From: Actinophytocola algeriensis
GTDB taxonomy: Bacteria; Actinomycetota; Actinomycetes; Mycobacteriales; Pseudonocardiaceae
Assembly: GCF_014203735.1 (NCBI RefSeq)
Contig: NZ_JACHJQ010000006.1
Coordinates: forward strand, 319,698-383,697
Direction of reading: 5' to 3'
DNA: 64,000 nucleotides
Shown here: positions 51,900 to 62,400 of the stretch, in pieces
Layout: every line of letters starts with the position of its first letter
Position numbering within the stretch: the stretch's first letter is position 1
Position numbers and translations under genes: made by a program
The notes under the pieces: model-generated
Databases searched by the model: none
Told to the model about the DNA's origin: nothing
Seen by the model: the letters and a program-made list of their open reading frames with translations, nothing else

Positions 51900-53104
51900 A
51901 CCCAGACCTCCTTGAGGACTCGTAGCGTGTTACCCCCGATGACCTTGCGGATGTCGTCGTCGCTGTACTGGTGCTTGACCAGCCAGCCGATGATGTTGAA
52001 GAAGCCCTCCGCCGGGTTCTCCAGGCCGTCCACGTACTCGACCTTCGGGAACTCGACGCCGCCGTGCGCCTGCCCGAGGGACAGGTTCGCGGCGAAGGTG
52101 TCGTGCAGGCCGACGTGGTCGCCGAACAGGGTGTCCGGGCCGAAGCTCACGTGGTCGATGCCGACCAGCTCGACGCAGTAGGTGAAGTGGTCCATCACGG
52201 AGTCGAGCGAGTGCCGGATGTGGTCGCGCGACAACGTGGTGTGCGGGGCCGCCTCGATGCCGATCACACCGCCGCGCTCGGCGCACGCCCTGATCGTCTC
52301 GTCGTCCTTCATCCGGTTCGTCGGCCAGACGGTCCGCGAACCGGCGTGGGTGATGAACACCGGCGTCTTCGACTTCTTGATCACGTCGAGGCCGGTGCGG
52401 TCACCCGAGTGCGAGATGTCGATGGCGATGCCGAGCTTGTTCATCCGCTCCACGGCACGGTCGCCGAGGTAGGTGAGGCCGCCGTCGCCGCGCTCCTTCA
52501 GGCCGCCGCCCAGCAGGTTCGCCTCGGAGTAGGCGATGCCCATCTGCCGCACACCGAAGCCGTACAGCACGTCGAGCCGGTCGATCTCGTTCTCGATCGG
52601 GGTCGCCGCCTCGAGCGCGAAGATGTGGGCGACGCGGCCGGTCTCGGCCGCGTACTCGATGTCCTTGACCGACTCCGCCTTGATGACGAAGTCCTGGTGG
52701 GCCAGGTCGGCCATCCGGACACCGAGGTCGAACAGGACGTCCTGGTACTTCCATCCCGCGTCGGAGCTGATGCAGCAGGTGCCGTCCATGCCGTTGTCGA
52801 ACACGGCGGTCAGGCCCGAGCGGGACAGGCCCTCGTAGCCCGTCGGCTCACGGCCGTTGCGGATGTGCTCGCGCAGGTCGGACATGTCCTCGGGGAACAC
52901 CTGCACGTGCTCGTGCAGCGAGATCACCGTCTCCTCGGTGAGGAGCCGCCTGGTCCGCTCCTCCTGCTCGGCGGAGAGTTCGAGGCCCGCGTAGGCAGGC
53001 ACGCGGCCGACCTGCTTGGCGTAGGTGAACTCTCGGTAGTCCTTTCCGGACTCCAGGTACTCGTAGGCCGTGTAGCCGGTGTAGCGGGAAGCGGGCTCCA
53101 GCAC
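51896..53104 (-). CDS. Membrane (renal-type) dipeptidase, M19 family
   Basis: 402 residues in the M19 TIM-barrel: LHEHVQVFPED near the N-terminus, AYSEANLLGGGLKERGDGGLT, IDISHSGDRTGLDVI, VFITHAGSRTVWP, ERGGVIGIEA, GIDHVSFGPDTLFGDH. The first metal motif reads H-E-H instead of the usual H-x-D, so one ligand may differ. It hydrolyses dipeptides delivered by the transporter; no signal peptide. GTG 53104 is chosen because AGGAG lies seven bases upstream; ATG 53176 upstream is open but has no ribosome site. Confidence 0.87.
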   Translation of the reverse strand: MLEPASRYTGYTAYEYLESGKDYREFTYAKQVGRVPAYAGLELSAEQEERTRRLLTEETVISLHEHVQVFPEDMSDLREHIRNGREPTGYEGLSRSGLTAVFDNGMDGTCCISSDAGWKYQDVLFDLGVRMADLAHQDFVIKAESVKDIEYAAETGRVAHIFALEAATPIENEIDRLDVLYGFGVRQMGIAYSEANLLGGGLKERGDGGLTYLGDRAVERMNKLGIAIDISHSGDRTGLDVIKKSKTPVFITHAGSRTVWPTNRMKDDETIRACAERGGVIGIEAAPHTTLSRDHIRHSLDSVMDHFTYCVELVGIDHVSFGPDTLFGDHVGLHDTFAANLSLGQAHGGVEFPKVEYVDGLENPAEGFFNIIGWLVKHQYSDDDIRKVIGGNTLRVLKEVWV

Positions 53105-53271
53105 GCTGCCACTCCTGTCTCCGCGTGGTGTGCGGTACCAGTTGACTGTCTCCTGTGGAATGCCGCAGAGTGTCATCAATATCCGGCATGCTTGTCAATG
53201 CATGTGTCAGAACTCGGCGTGATTGGCCCTAAGATGAAACTTATCGGCAACGCCTCTCGTGTGAGGATGGT
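53105..53271. promoter_or_regulatory. Divergent control region of peptide-salvage locus
   Basis: 167 bp between the leftward dipeptidase start and the rightward ATPase start. On the minus strand a TTGACA hexamer (53193-53198) may be a -35 element. TAAGATGAAACTTA (53230-53243) is a partial dyad with TAAG/CTTA arms near the rightward start and could be a site for the Lrp protein of this locus; both are inferred. Confidence 0.4.
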
Positions 53272-54250
53272 GTGGTGAACAGTCCTCCCGACGCCCTGCG
53301 GGTCCGCGGCCTGTCTGTTTCGTTCCAGATGGACCAGGGCCCGGTGGAAGCGGTCCGCCACGTCGACCTCGATGTCCCACGTGGACAGCTGGTCGCGCTG
53401 CTCGGCGAGTCCGGCTCCGGCAAGTCGGTGACCGCGCGCGCCGTGATGGGTCTCGCCGGTCCCGGCGCGACGGTCGCGGCCGACGAGATCACCGTCGCGG
53501 GCACCGACCTGCGCACGGCTACCCCGCGCAGGCTGCGCGAACTGCGCGGCACGCGGATGAGCCTCGTGCTGCAGGACGCCCTGTCCGCGCTCAACCCCGT
53601 CCTGACGATCGGCGACCAGCTCGGCGAGCTCTTCCGGGTCCACAGTGGAGCGTCGAAGAAGGTCGCGCGCGCCAAGGCCGCCGACCTGCTCGGCGTGGTC
53701 GGGATCCCCGCACCCGCCAGGCGGATCGGCGACTACCCGCACCAGTTCTCCGGCGGCATGCGGCAGCGCATCCTGATCGCGATGGCCATCGCGCTGGAGC
53801 CGGAGCTGCTGATCGCGGACGAACCGACGACGGCACTCGACGTGACCGTCCAGGCACAGATCCTGGACCTGCTGGGGTCACTGCGGACACAGCTCGACAT
53901 GGGTGTCCTGCTGATCACCCACGACCTGGCGGTGGTCAGCGAGGTCGCCGACCGGCTCGCGGTGATGTACGCGGGGCGGGTCGTGGAGGCGGGCGACGCC
54001 GACACCGTCCTGTCGCGACCGTCCCACCCGTACACGGAGGCGCTGCTGAGGTCGGTGCCGCAGCTGGAACACCACGGCGCCGACCTGTTCACGATCCCCG
54101 GCTCGCCACCCAACCCGGCGCGGGTGCCGTCGGGGTGTCCGTTCCACCCGCGGTGCCACCGCGTCGTCGAGCGGTGTTCGTCGGTTCGGCCGGAGCTGGT
54201 GCCGTTGGCCGGCCGCACCGTGGCCTGCCACCAGTCGGAGGTGATGCTCG

Positions 54251-54258
<8 letters not shown>
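53272..54258 (+). CDS. Peptide ABC transporter ATPase, DppD type
   Basis: 328 residues. Walker A GESGSGKS, signature FSGGMRQR, Walker [16 protein letters not shown]-loop LITHDLAVV, and the oligopeptide-transporter C-terminal domain with the CPFHPRC...C cysteines (about 290-310) that can hold an Fe-S cluster. GTG 53272 or 53275; GAGG lies just upstream. Overlaps the next ATPase by 8 bp. Opposite strand to the permeases but same locus. Confidence 0.93.
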
Positions 54259-55228
<970 letters not shown>

Positions 55229-55235
55229 GAGGAAA

Positions 55236-55928
55236 GTGGCGGCGGCGATCATGCCGCCCATGACCGACTTCACCGTCTCGCCACCCGACCTGACCGGTTT
55301 CAGCGACCAGATCGGCGGCATCGGCGAGTTCTACTCGTCCGTCGGCGGGCAGGCCGCCGAACTCAGCCTGGGACTGTCCACCCTGCCGGTGCCCATGGGG
55401 ACCAACGGACAGCTCTCCGGCGTGCTGGCGCTGTTCCTCGACGACTTCGTCGCGCTCGTCGGGGCCGAACGCGACGCCGCGACGCGGCTCGCGGGCGGGC
55501 TGGGTGACACCGGGCAGGCACTGGCCGAGGTGGCCCACGCCTACCGGGAACAGGACGACGCGGCCAAGCGCCGCATCGAGGAGGCAGGCGCGTCCGAGGA
55601 GGACCAGGCCGTCGACGACGCGATCGAGGAGGGGGAACCGAACGTCGACTGGCGCTCCCGGCTCAGCGGCGACGACGTCTTCTCCGGCATCGGGTTCGAG
55701 CCGCCGAAGATGACCTACGAGGGCCAGTTCGGCGAGCTGAACGCGCTGGCGCCGCCCGCCCTGTCCAGCGACGCGGCGGGCGGCACGACACCCGGCGAGC
55801 CGGAAGGCCTGACCGAGGAGCAGGCCGACCCGGAGGGGCCGACCGAGGAACCGAACGAGCCGGCAGGCCTGACCGAGGAACCGAACGACGCCGAGCCGGT
55901 GGAGGCCGGTGGTCAGCAGAGCCGGTGA
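55236..55928 (+). CDS. EspC-like secreted helical protein with acidic repeat tail
   Basis: 230 residues. The N-terminal ~100 residues (MTDFTVSPPDLTGFSDQIGG, then amphipathic helices) resemble EspC/WXG-type ESX substrates. The tail holds GLTEE-containing repeats (EPEGLTEEQADPEGPTEEPN, AGLTEEPNDAEP). AGGAGG at 55227 is three bases from GTG 55236; ATGs at 55251 and 55260 (MTDFTVS) are plausible true starts with poorer spacing. Follows the peptide ATPase by 7 bp but looks functionally separate. Confidence 0.65.
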   Translation: MAAAIMPPMTDFTVSPPDLTGFSDQIGGIGEFYSSVGGQAAELSLGLSTLPVPMGTNGQLSGVLALFLDDFVALVGAERDAATRLAGGLGDTGQALAEVAHAYREQDDAAKRRIEEAGASEEDQAVDDAIEEGEPNVDWRSRLSGDDVFSGIGFEPPKMTYEGQFGELNALAPPALSSDAAGGTTPGEPEGLTEEQADPEGPTEEPNEPAGLTEEPNDAEPVEAGGQQSR

Positions 55929-55939
55929 CCGGCACCGCG

Positions 55940-56314
55940 TCAGGTGCAGGCCACGCGGAGCGCGTCGAGGCGTTCGGTGTTGCGCCGCACCCAGCGGGCG
56001 ACCACACCGGCGTCGTCCAGGCGTTCCTTCTGCACCTGCAGGTACGAGTCGGCGAGGCCCAGCAACGACGCCTTCACGTCCTCGTCTGCCACGTCGCCCG
56101 CCAGCTCGCGCAGCCTGCGTTCCTTGTCCTCGGCCCGTTCCCGCAGCCGCTCCTGGTCGACCAGCGGGTTGAGGTCGGCCAGGCCGAGTGCCTCCGCGCA
56201 CACCGACGCCCGGTCCGCGACCGCGCCTGCCTCGTCGACCGCCTCACCGACCTCGGCACAACCCGCCACGACCAGCACCGTTGCCAGCGCCACGCACACT
56301 CCCCGTATCCCCAT
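55940..56314 (-). CDS. Hypothetical lipoprotein
   Basis: 124 residues (MGIRGVCVALATVLVVAGC), lipobox VVAGC with Cys about 19. The mature part is helical and charged, with RLRERAEDKERRLRELAGDV as a coiled coil and two further cysteines. No named family. Convergent with the EspC-like gene (11-bp gap). Cell-surface location expected. Confidence 0.7.
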   Translation of the reverse strand: MGIRGVCVALATVLVVAGCAEVGEAVDEAGAVADRASVCAEALGLADLNPLVDQERLRERAEDKERRLRELAGDVADEDVKASLLGLADSYLQVQKERLDDAGVVARWVRRNTERLDALRVACT

Positions 56315-56405
56315 GCACAAAATCTAGCTGGCCGTCGTTTACCCGTGCGGGTGATCGGGTAGCCCGATCTTGCCCGGAACGGAAGCAGGGCCGTTCTGGT
56401 GCTAC

Positions 56406-56455
56406 AGGACCGGACCCGTCGAACGTGCCCTCGCAATTCGATGGGGTCCGGTCCT
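56406..56455. terminator. Long hairpin between lipoprotein and MEDS genes
   Basis: AGGACCGGACCC (56406-56417) pairs with GGGTCCGGTCCT (56444-56455), and inside them TCGAA pairs with TTCGA, giving about 17 bp with a small bulge and a 13-nt loop. It lies 40 bp beyond the leftward stop at 56495 and probably ends that transcript. A smaller ATCGGG-TAG-CCCGAT hairpin lies at about 56354-56368. Confidence 0.6.
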
Positions 56456-56494
56456 CCTTTCCGCCTCCCCGGCATTCCCGAGGCAACGGCTCGC

Positions 56495-57457
56495 TCAGAC
56501 GCGGTGGTACGGGTTCCCGCTGATCATCCGGACCGTGAAGCCGTCCGTCGTGTTGCTCATCGCCACGTGGTCGCACAGTTGGTGGGTGAGCCACAGGCCC
56601 AGCCCGCCGATCGGGGCGTGCGCGGCGGCGCGCAGTCCGGCGAACGGGTCGACGGGGCCCTTGCCGCGGTCGGTCACCGTCACCACGACGCGGTCCGGGC
56701 CCGCCCAGAAGCGGACCAGCACCGGCGGACCGCCGTGGCTCATCGCGTTCGTGACGGTCTCCGTCACCGCGATCCGCAGGTCGACCAGTCTGTCGGCGGA
56801 CAGCACCCCGTCGCTGACCCGTCCGAGTGCCGCCCGCGCGTCGGCGGGGCTCGGGTCGGCCAGCTCGACGGTGGGTGCCGTGAGCTGCAGCGGGTCGGGC
56901 GGCGTTGGCCGGTCGCGGCGCAGGAACAGGTCGGGCTCGACGTAGTCCGGGCTGGTCAGGTGCCGGTCACCGGGAGCGGCCACGTTCGGGTGGGTGCGGG
57001 CCACGTCGGCCAGCACCTCGGCCGGGGTGCTGCGGGTGTCGTAGGTACACATGCTCCACAGCGGGTAGTCGTCGTACGCGTCGTTGATCGCCGACTCGTA
57101 CCGGGCCCACCAGTCCCACGTCACGCCCAGCGTGTCGGGCGGCAGCTCACCCACGACGCGGATCTGGCCGGCGCCCGCGCGGGTGTGCTCGGCGAACAGG
57201 TCGCGGTAGGCGCGGATCGCGCCGGCCGGGCGGACGTACAGGTCGCCGCCGGAGTTGAACACCACCGGTGTGTCGTCGCCGAGCGCCTCGCGGACCAGCG
57301 CGGCGTTGGGCTCGCTCAACGAGACGATCGTCGGCTCCCCCGCCGCCACCCCACCCTGGACGAACGGGAGGACGACGGCGAGCAGCTCCTCGTCGCTGCC
57401 GTAGTAGACGGCCTCGTGGAAGTACCCGGTGCGCCCAGCGGGCGCCCCGGTCCTCAT
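56495..57457 (-). CDS. MEDS-domain / anti-sigma-factor-type HATPase regulator
   Basis: 320 residues. N-terminal MEDS (MEthanogen/methylotroph DcmR Sensory) domain about 10-175: YFHEAVYYGSDEELLAVVLPFV, EPTIVSLSEPNAALV, YDDYPLWSMCTYDTR. C-terminal RsbW-like HATPase_c about 200-320: LRIAVTETVTNAMSHG (N box), VTVTDRGKGPVDP (G1), GGLGLWLTHQLCD (G2). Such proteins bind a ligand and regulate a sigma factor through partner switching; no anti-sigma antagonist is adjacent. ATG 57457 is preceded by GAGGACGG. Confidence 0.87.
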   Translation of the reverse strand: MRTGAPAGRTGYFHEAVYYGSDEELLAVVLPFVQGGVAAGEPTIVSLSEPNAALVREALGDDTPVVFNSGGDLYVRPAGAIRAYRDLFAEHTRAGAGQIRVVGELPPDTLGVTWDWWARYESAINDAYDDYPLWSMCTYDTRSTPAEVLADVARTHPNVAAPGDRHLTSPDYVEPDLFLRRDRPTPPDPLQLTAPTVELADPSPADARAALGRVSDGVLSADRLVDLRIAVTETVTNAMSHGGPPVLVRFWAGPDRVVVTVTDRGKGPVDPFAGLRAAAHAPIGGLGLWLTHQLCDHVAMSNTTDGFTVRMISGNPYHRV

Positions 57458-57652
57458 AAACCGTCCTCATGGCGCACGCCGTCCAGGATCGCACCAATGC
57501 GCGCCCCGCGGTTGACGGGGGGTTCAGCCCCACGTGGGGCGCGGTCCACGCCGACTGCCTGTATCACGGCGCCGCCACCCTCATCCATCTCCACGAAGGT
57601 GGTCGAAGCGCTGCCACGCGGGAGTGGCGTGGCGGGACGAGAGGTGAGAACC

Positions 57653-57952
57653 ATGCCCGGTCAGCACAGGACAGTGGATCAGGTCCCGGCAGGTGAGTTG
57701 TGGAAACCCGCCTTCTGGAAGGACGCCGCCGAACGCGCCGTCCGCACGACGGCACAGATCATGGTGGCGTTGATCCTCGCGGCGGGCACCGGCCTCCTCG
57801 ACACCGACTGGCTCGCGTACCTGTCCTCGGCCGCGATGGCCGGGCTGCTGTCGGTGCTCACCTCCGTCGCGAGCGAGATGAAGTCGCCGGACGGAACGGC
57901 ATCGCTGGTGTCCCAGCCGTCTCCGCCGAGCCCTGCCGTACCGCCCCGGTGA
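57653..57952 (+). CDS. r1t-type holin-like small membrane protein
   Basis: 99 residues. Central pattern FWKDAAERAVRTTAQIMVAL, then two hydrophobic helices (about 33-52, 58-80) and TSVASEM, as in phage r1t holin family proteins common in actinomycete genomes. The C-terminus is Pro/Ser-rich. No endolysin, terminase or structural phage gene lies nearby, so this is an isolated copy, either a domesticated gene or one with a non-phage membrane role. Divergent from the MEDS gene; upstream 195 bp contain no other gene. Confidence 0.82.
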   Translation: MPGQHRTVDQVPAGELWKPAFWKDAAERAVRTTAQIMVALILAAGTGLLDTDWLAYLSSAAMAGLLSVLTSVASEMKSPDGTASLVSQPSPPSPAVPPR

Positions 57953-57990
57953 CGTCCGTCATCGCGCGGTACCTGGGAACTCCCCCTGCC

Positions 57991-58500
57991 TCAGCCCACG
58001 CGGGCCAGGCGGCGCCTGCGGAGGAAGACGGTGATCGCCAGCGCCACGACGGCCACCGCGACCGGGATGGCCACCATGGTGACCGTGGACATGCCGGCCG
58101 GGGCCGGCGGCGGTGTCGTGGCGACCGGGGGCAGCTCCGCCGACGTGACCGTCACGGTCTTGGTCGCCGCCGACGGGTGGGTGGCCGTGACCGTCACGGT
58201 CCAGTCACCCGTCGGCAGGGGGTCCTTCGCCTGGTAGAAGGCCTGGCCCTCGGCGGACGCGCGCAGCTGGACCGGGCCGACGACCTCGCCGTCCGACGAG
58301 GAGACGGCCGTGTAGGTCATGCGGACCTCGCCCGGTACGGCGTGGCCGTCGCGGACGTAGGTCACGGTCGCGGTGACGCCCTGGCCGCCGTCACTGCGCA
58401 CGTCGAGCTGGATCGGGCCGCCGTGGGCCCACGCGGGGGCCGCGCCGAGCAGGACGGCGGTCAGCAGGGTGGCCGCGACCACCAGGAGTCTGCGGATCAT
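57991..58500 (-). CDS. Secreted, membrane-anchored protein (CopC/YtkA-like)
   Basis: 169 residues: signal peptide ending AWA (about 25) giving a mature AHGGPIQLDVRSD start, an Ig-like beta domain (about 26-120; GDWTVTVTATHPSAATKTV), a Pro-rich linker, and a C-terminal membrane helix followed by RRRRLARVG. The mature N-terminal histidine recalls copper-binding CopC/YcnJ-type domains. Exposed outside, anchored at the C-terminus. Function not certain. Confidence 0.65.
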   Translation of the reverse strand: MIRRLLVVAATLLTAVLLGAAPAWAHGGPIQLDVRSDGGQGVTATVTYVRDGHAVPGEVRMTYTAVSSSDGEVVGPVQLRASAEGQAFYQAKDPLPTGDWTVTVTATHPSAATKTVTVTSAELPPVATTPPPAPAGMSTVTMVAIPVAVAVVALAITVFLRRRRLARVG

Positions 58501-58518
58501 CGAAATCTCCGTTCCTGG

Positions 58519-58555
58519 AGACCCTTGGCTTCAGCCGTGGGGAGGAATCGAGTGT
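58519..58555 (+). ncRNA. Omega-RNA-like hairpin of IS605/IS607 type (relic)
   Basis: The stretch GACCCTTGGCTTCAGCCGTG followed by GGGAGGAATCGAG resembles the conserved 3-prime end of TnpB-associated omega RNA (a GGCTTCAGCC-type hairpin plus GGGAGG before the guide). It lies just upstream of tnpB-like codon fragments on the same strand. Identified by pattern only. Confidence 0.5.
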
Positions 58556-58572
58556 CTTGGCAGTGACACGCA

Positions 58573-58733
58573 TTGGCGGTGCGCCTGGTGTACAACCGGG
58601 CGTTGGAGGCACGCACGACCCGCTCAACATCGTGTGGTCCCGACCGCTGCCGGACGGCGCTGAGCCGTCCACAGTCACCGTGTCCCGTGATTCGGCCGGA
58701 CGCTGGTTCGTGTCGATGCTGGTCGAAACCACC
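58573..58733 (+). pseudogene. Decayed TnpB (IS200/IS605-type) fragments
   Basis: Two pieces in different frames. At 58573-58620 the codons read LAVRLVYNRALEART, matching the early YNRAL motif of TnpB. At about 58632-58733, in another frame, they read VWSRPLPDGAEPSTVTVSRD then AGRWFVSMLVE, matching the beta-strand region before the RuvC domain. The RuvC catalytic residues and zinc ribbon are absent. It is surrounded by genes on the opposite strand, in a 271-bp gap. This is an internally deleted, non-functional copy. Confidence 0.65.
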
Positions 58734-58771
58734 AACCCCCGCCACGAACGGCGCGACAGCTACCGGCTTGC

Positions 58772-59413
58772 TCAATTGTGTCCATGTCCTTCCGGTTCGC
58801 CGTCCGGGGTGAAGGCCTCGCCACCCGGCTCGGACTGCAGGTACACGTGCTGGTGGCCGTAGCCCGCGTCGACGTTGATCTGGTCGAGCTGCGTGGCGCC
58901 GACCGACCACGTGGTCACCGCGAGGTCGCGTTGCCGCGTCGCCAGGTCGTGGTTGCCCTGCTGGTGGGCGGTGACCGCGAGGGCGAGCTGGTCGATCGCG
59001 GTCGCGAGGCTGCCGCGGGCCACGTTGGTGGCGGTGGTGCCCGACGGCGGGTCGTCGAACGAGGCAGCGGCCGCTTCGACGGCCCGCTGCCACGCGGTCG
59101 CGTCCCCCTCGTGCCCGGCCAGCCCTTCGACGACGGGCGCGAGGTCGTCCGCGGTGGTGCGGGCCAGGTCGGTCAGTTCCTTGATCTGCACCTTGTCGCG
59201 GGCGGCGTCCGAGGCTCGGATGTCCGCCGCCATCTGGGCTTCCTCGCTGGGTTTGCCGACGAGGTAGCCGCCGACCCCGAACACCACGGCGCCCACCACG
59301 AACGCCAGTACGGCGGGCAGGACCCGACGCCACAGCGGCGTCTCCTCCTGCTGTTCGCCGAGGCGGAACGATCGGGCGCGGCGCCGGGCGGACGCCGTGG
59401 TGCGGGGGTTCAT
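58772..59413 (-). CDS. Hypothetical single-pass membrane protein with His-rich tail
   Basis: 213 residues: basic cytoplasmic N-terminus (SARRRARSFRLGEQ), one membrane helix (about 30-52), then an extracytoplasmic helical domain with repeated A/D/T-rich helices, ending in YGHQHVYLQ and a GEPEGHGHN tail rich in His. Resembles DUF305-like helical exported proteins only loosely. GGAGGAGACGCG precedes ATG 59413. Located 13 bp after the giant dehydrogenase gene, so probably cotranscribed with it. Confidence 0.65.
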   Translation of the reverse strand: MNPRTTASARRRARSFRLGEQQEETPLWRRVLPAVLAFVVGAVVFGVGGYLVGKPSEEAQMAADIRASDAARDKVQIKELTDLARTTADDLAPVVEGLAGHEGDATAWQRAVEAAAASFDDPPSGTTATNVARGSLATAIDQLALAVTAHQQGNHDLATRQRDLAVTTWSVGATQLDQINVDAGYGHQHVYLQSEPGGEAFTPDGEPEGHGHN

Positions 59414-59426
59414 CGCGTCTCCTCCA

Positions 59427-62400
59427 TCAATTCAGTCTGGCGATCACGTCGTCGGTGTCCCTGGCGAGCACGTCCCGCACCTCCGCGACCTTGACCTTCT
59501 GCGGGTCGGTCGCGAGGGTCCGGAACTCACGCAGCAGCTTGACGGCCTTGGCGTCGTTGCCCTTCGCCTCGGCCTGCCGCGCCTTCGTCAGCTTCTCCTG
59601 CAGCGACTTCTGGGTGGCCTGGTTGAGCCAGCCCACCGCCTTGAACCGGTCGATCAGGTTCGAGATGTCGCGGGTGGAGGTGCCGACGCCGAACGTGACC
59701 GTCTGGGCGGTGCGGTTGCCCGCGCCGTCGGTGGCGGTGACGGTCAGCGTGTGCGTGCCGAGCGGCAGCGTGTACAGCGGCAGCAGTGCGCCGGAGCTGT
59801 ACGCGTCACCGTCGAGCACACCGGTCAGCGTCTTGACCCCGGACGTGGGGTCGACGGCCTGCCAGCCGATCCGCAGGTCCTGGCTGTCGCCGTAGACCTG
59901 CCGGTCGGCGATGCCGGAGATCAGGACCGTCGGCGTGGTGCCGTCGATCTTGATCGTGGCCGCCTTGTCGGTCTCCACGTTGCCCGCCGCGTCCTTCGAC
60001 CGGTACGCCACCTCGTGGGTGCCGTCCCCGGACACGTCGACCGGCTGCGTGTAGGCCGTCCACGGGCCGCCGTCGAGCGAGTACTCGGTACTCACCACGC
60101 CCGACGCGGCGTCCGTGGCCGCGAGGGTCACCGGCACCGCGCCGCCGTTCCACCCGTTGTCGTTGGGTGGCGCGAACTGTGCGGTCGTGAGCGGTGCGGT
60201 CGCGTCGACCTTGACCGCGAGGGTCCCGGCCTCCTCGACGTTGCCCGCCTTGTCGGCCGACCGGTACTGGATGGCGTGGTTGGCGTCCCCGCTCACCACG
60301 AACGGCGCGGTGTACGGGGTCCAGGCCCCTCCATCCACTGTGTACTCGGTGCGGTCGACGCCGCTGTCCTCGTCGGTCGCCGCGAGGGTGACCGTGACCG
60401 GACCGGTGTACCAGCCGCTCGCCCCCGGCGCCGCCGGGTTCGTGGTCGCGGTGGTCTCCGGTGCGATCTGGTCGGCCTGCTGCGCCCATGACGCGTGGAA
60501 GTAGTCGAACTTCGCGGTCACCAGCTCGGTCGCGTTGGTCCCGATGGCGAACAGCCCGACCTTCCCGCCGGCCACGGCCGCGTTGGTGACCGTCTGGGCC
60601 ATGTCGGTCCAGGTGACACCGTCAGCCGAGTAGGAACCCTGGTAGGCGTTCCCGGTCTTGGCGAGTCTCAAATACCAGACACCCTGCGTCAGGTTGTTCG
60701 CCGTCGGCTGCGGCTCCTGTACCGCGTCACCGATCTCGCTGCGCAGCTCGATCCGCTTGGCCGTCGCGCTGTCGGCCACGAAGTCCAGCTTCACGTAGTT
60801 GGCGTCGTCGGTGTACACGATCAGGCCCGCCTGCTGGTAGGCCTGGTTGAGCGCACTGGCGTCGACCTTCGTCTCCACCGTCCAGTCCCCGGCGGGCGGG
60901 GTCTGCAGGGTGAAGTTCTTCGGGCCCGAGTTGTCGGTCCCGTAGATGTCACCGGGGGTGGTGTCGATCTCCAGGTTGCCACCGGTCACCCTGGTCTTCG
61001 TGGCGTCCGGGCGGACCACGGTGGTCCACCGGCAACCGTCCACAGTGGACCCGTCGAACTCGTCGTTCGGCGTTGCCGCGGTGGCGGTGTCGTCCGGCAG
61101 CAGCTGGAACCAGTCGAACGCGGCGTCGACGACCGGCCGGTTGCCCGTGCCGGACAGCGAGACCAGGCCGATGCGCGGGTTGTCGATGCCCGCGATCAGC
61201 TTGTCCGTCTGCGGCATGTTCGTCCACGACAGACCGTCCGCCGAGTACGACGCGGTGAGGCGGGTGCCGTCACTCGCCAGCCGCACGTACACGGTGTCCG
61301 GGTAGCCCGCGCCGAGGTTGGCCGTGTTGGACTCCGCGACCTCGTTGGGGACGCCGTTCTCCTCGCGGATGAACTGGAAGACACGGTCGGCCGCCGAAGC
61401 GGTACCGCGGCCCTCCAGGACCATCTTCGCGTAGTTGTTGTCGTCCCCGTAGAGGATCAGACCCGCCTGCTGGTAGGCGTCCCGCGCCGTCAGCGACACC
61501 TTCGTGGTGGCCTGCCACGCCCCGCCGGGTGCGGGCTGGAGGACCAGGTTCGGCGTCGGGTTCGAGTTGTCCGTGCCGTAGATGTCGGTGTTGGACGTCG
61601 GGATGTGCAGCGCGCCGTCACGCACCGCCAGGTCCTGGTTCTGGCGGACCACACTCCACCGGCCCGGTTCCAGTGCCGTGCCGAGGAAGTCGTCCGACTT
61701 GCCCGTGAGGCACGTGACACCCGGGCTGTCGACGGTGATGTCGACGTGCTCGGTGGTGGCCGCGCCCCGCGAGTCGGTCACGGTGACCGATGCCGCGTAG
61801 TTGCCGGGCGCGGTGTAGGTGTACGACGCGTCCGGTGTGGTCGCGCCCGCACCGTTCACACCGAAGTTCCACTGGTACGCCAGGGGGTTGTCGCCCTCGG
61901 CGTCCGTGGCCTCGGAGTGGAACTCCACCGTCAGCGGGGCGGTGCCGCGGGTCGGCGTCGCCGACGCGGTGACCTCCGGGCGCTGGTTGTCGGTGACACC
62001 CTTGCCGTTGAAGTCGACCCAGTTGACGTTGAACAGCCCGCCGGTGTTGGTGGAACCGGACGGCCGCCGAGCGATCATGTACAGCGGCGCCGAACCCGTC
62101 GGCGGGTCGTCGAGCGTGAGCGTCACGTCCGTGAAGCTCTGCCAGTCACCCGTCACCGGCACCGCGACGGAACCCACGAGCGCGCCGTCGGTGGCACCGG
62201 ACCGCACCTCGATGGTGCCGCCGCCACCGTTGGAGGACACCCGGAACCCGATGGAGTCCACATCGGACAGGTTCGCGGGGTCGAACGACCACCAGTCGCC
62301 GTCCTCGATGAACCCGATGTTGCGGAAGCCGCCGCCGGTGTCGGACGTGGTCTCCACCTGGACACCGGGGTCACCGGTCCCCGCCGCGTCTGCCGTGCGG

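Noticed and set aside
57653-57952. Prophage remnant
   Set aside because: Only the holin-like gene is present; no integrase, terminase, portal, endolysin or attachment repeats were found around it.
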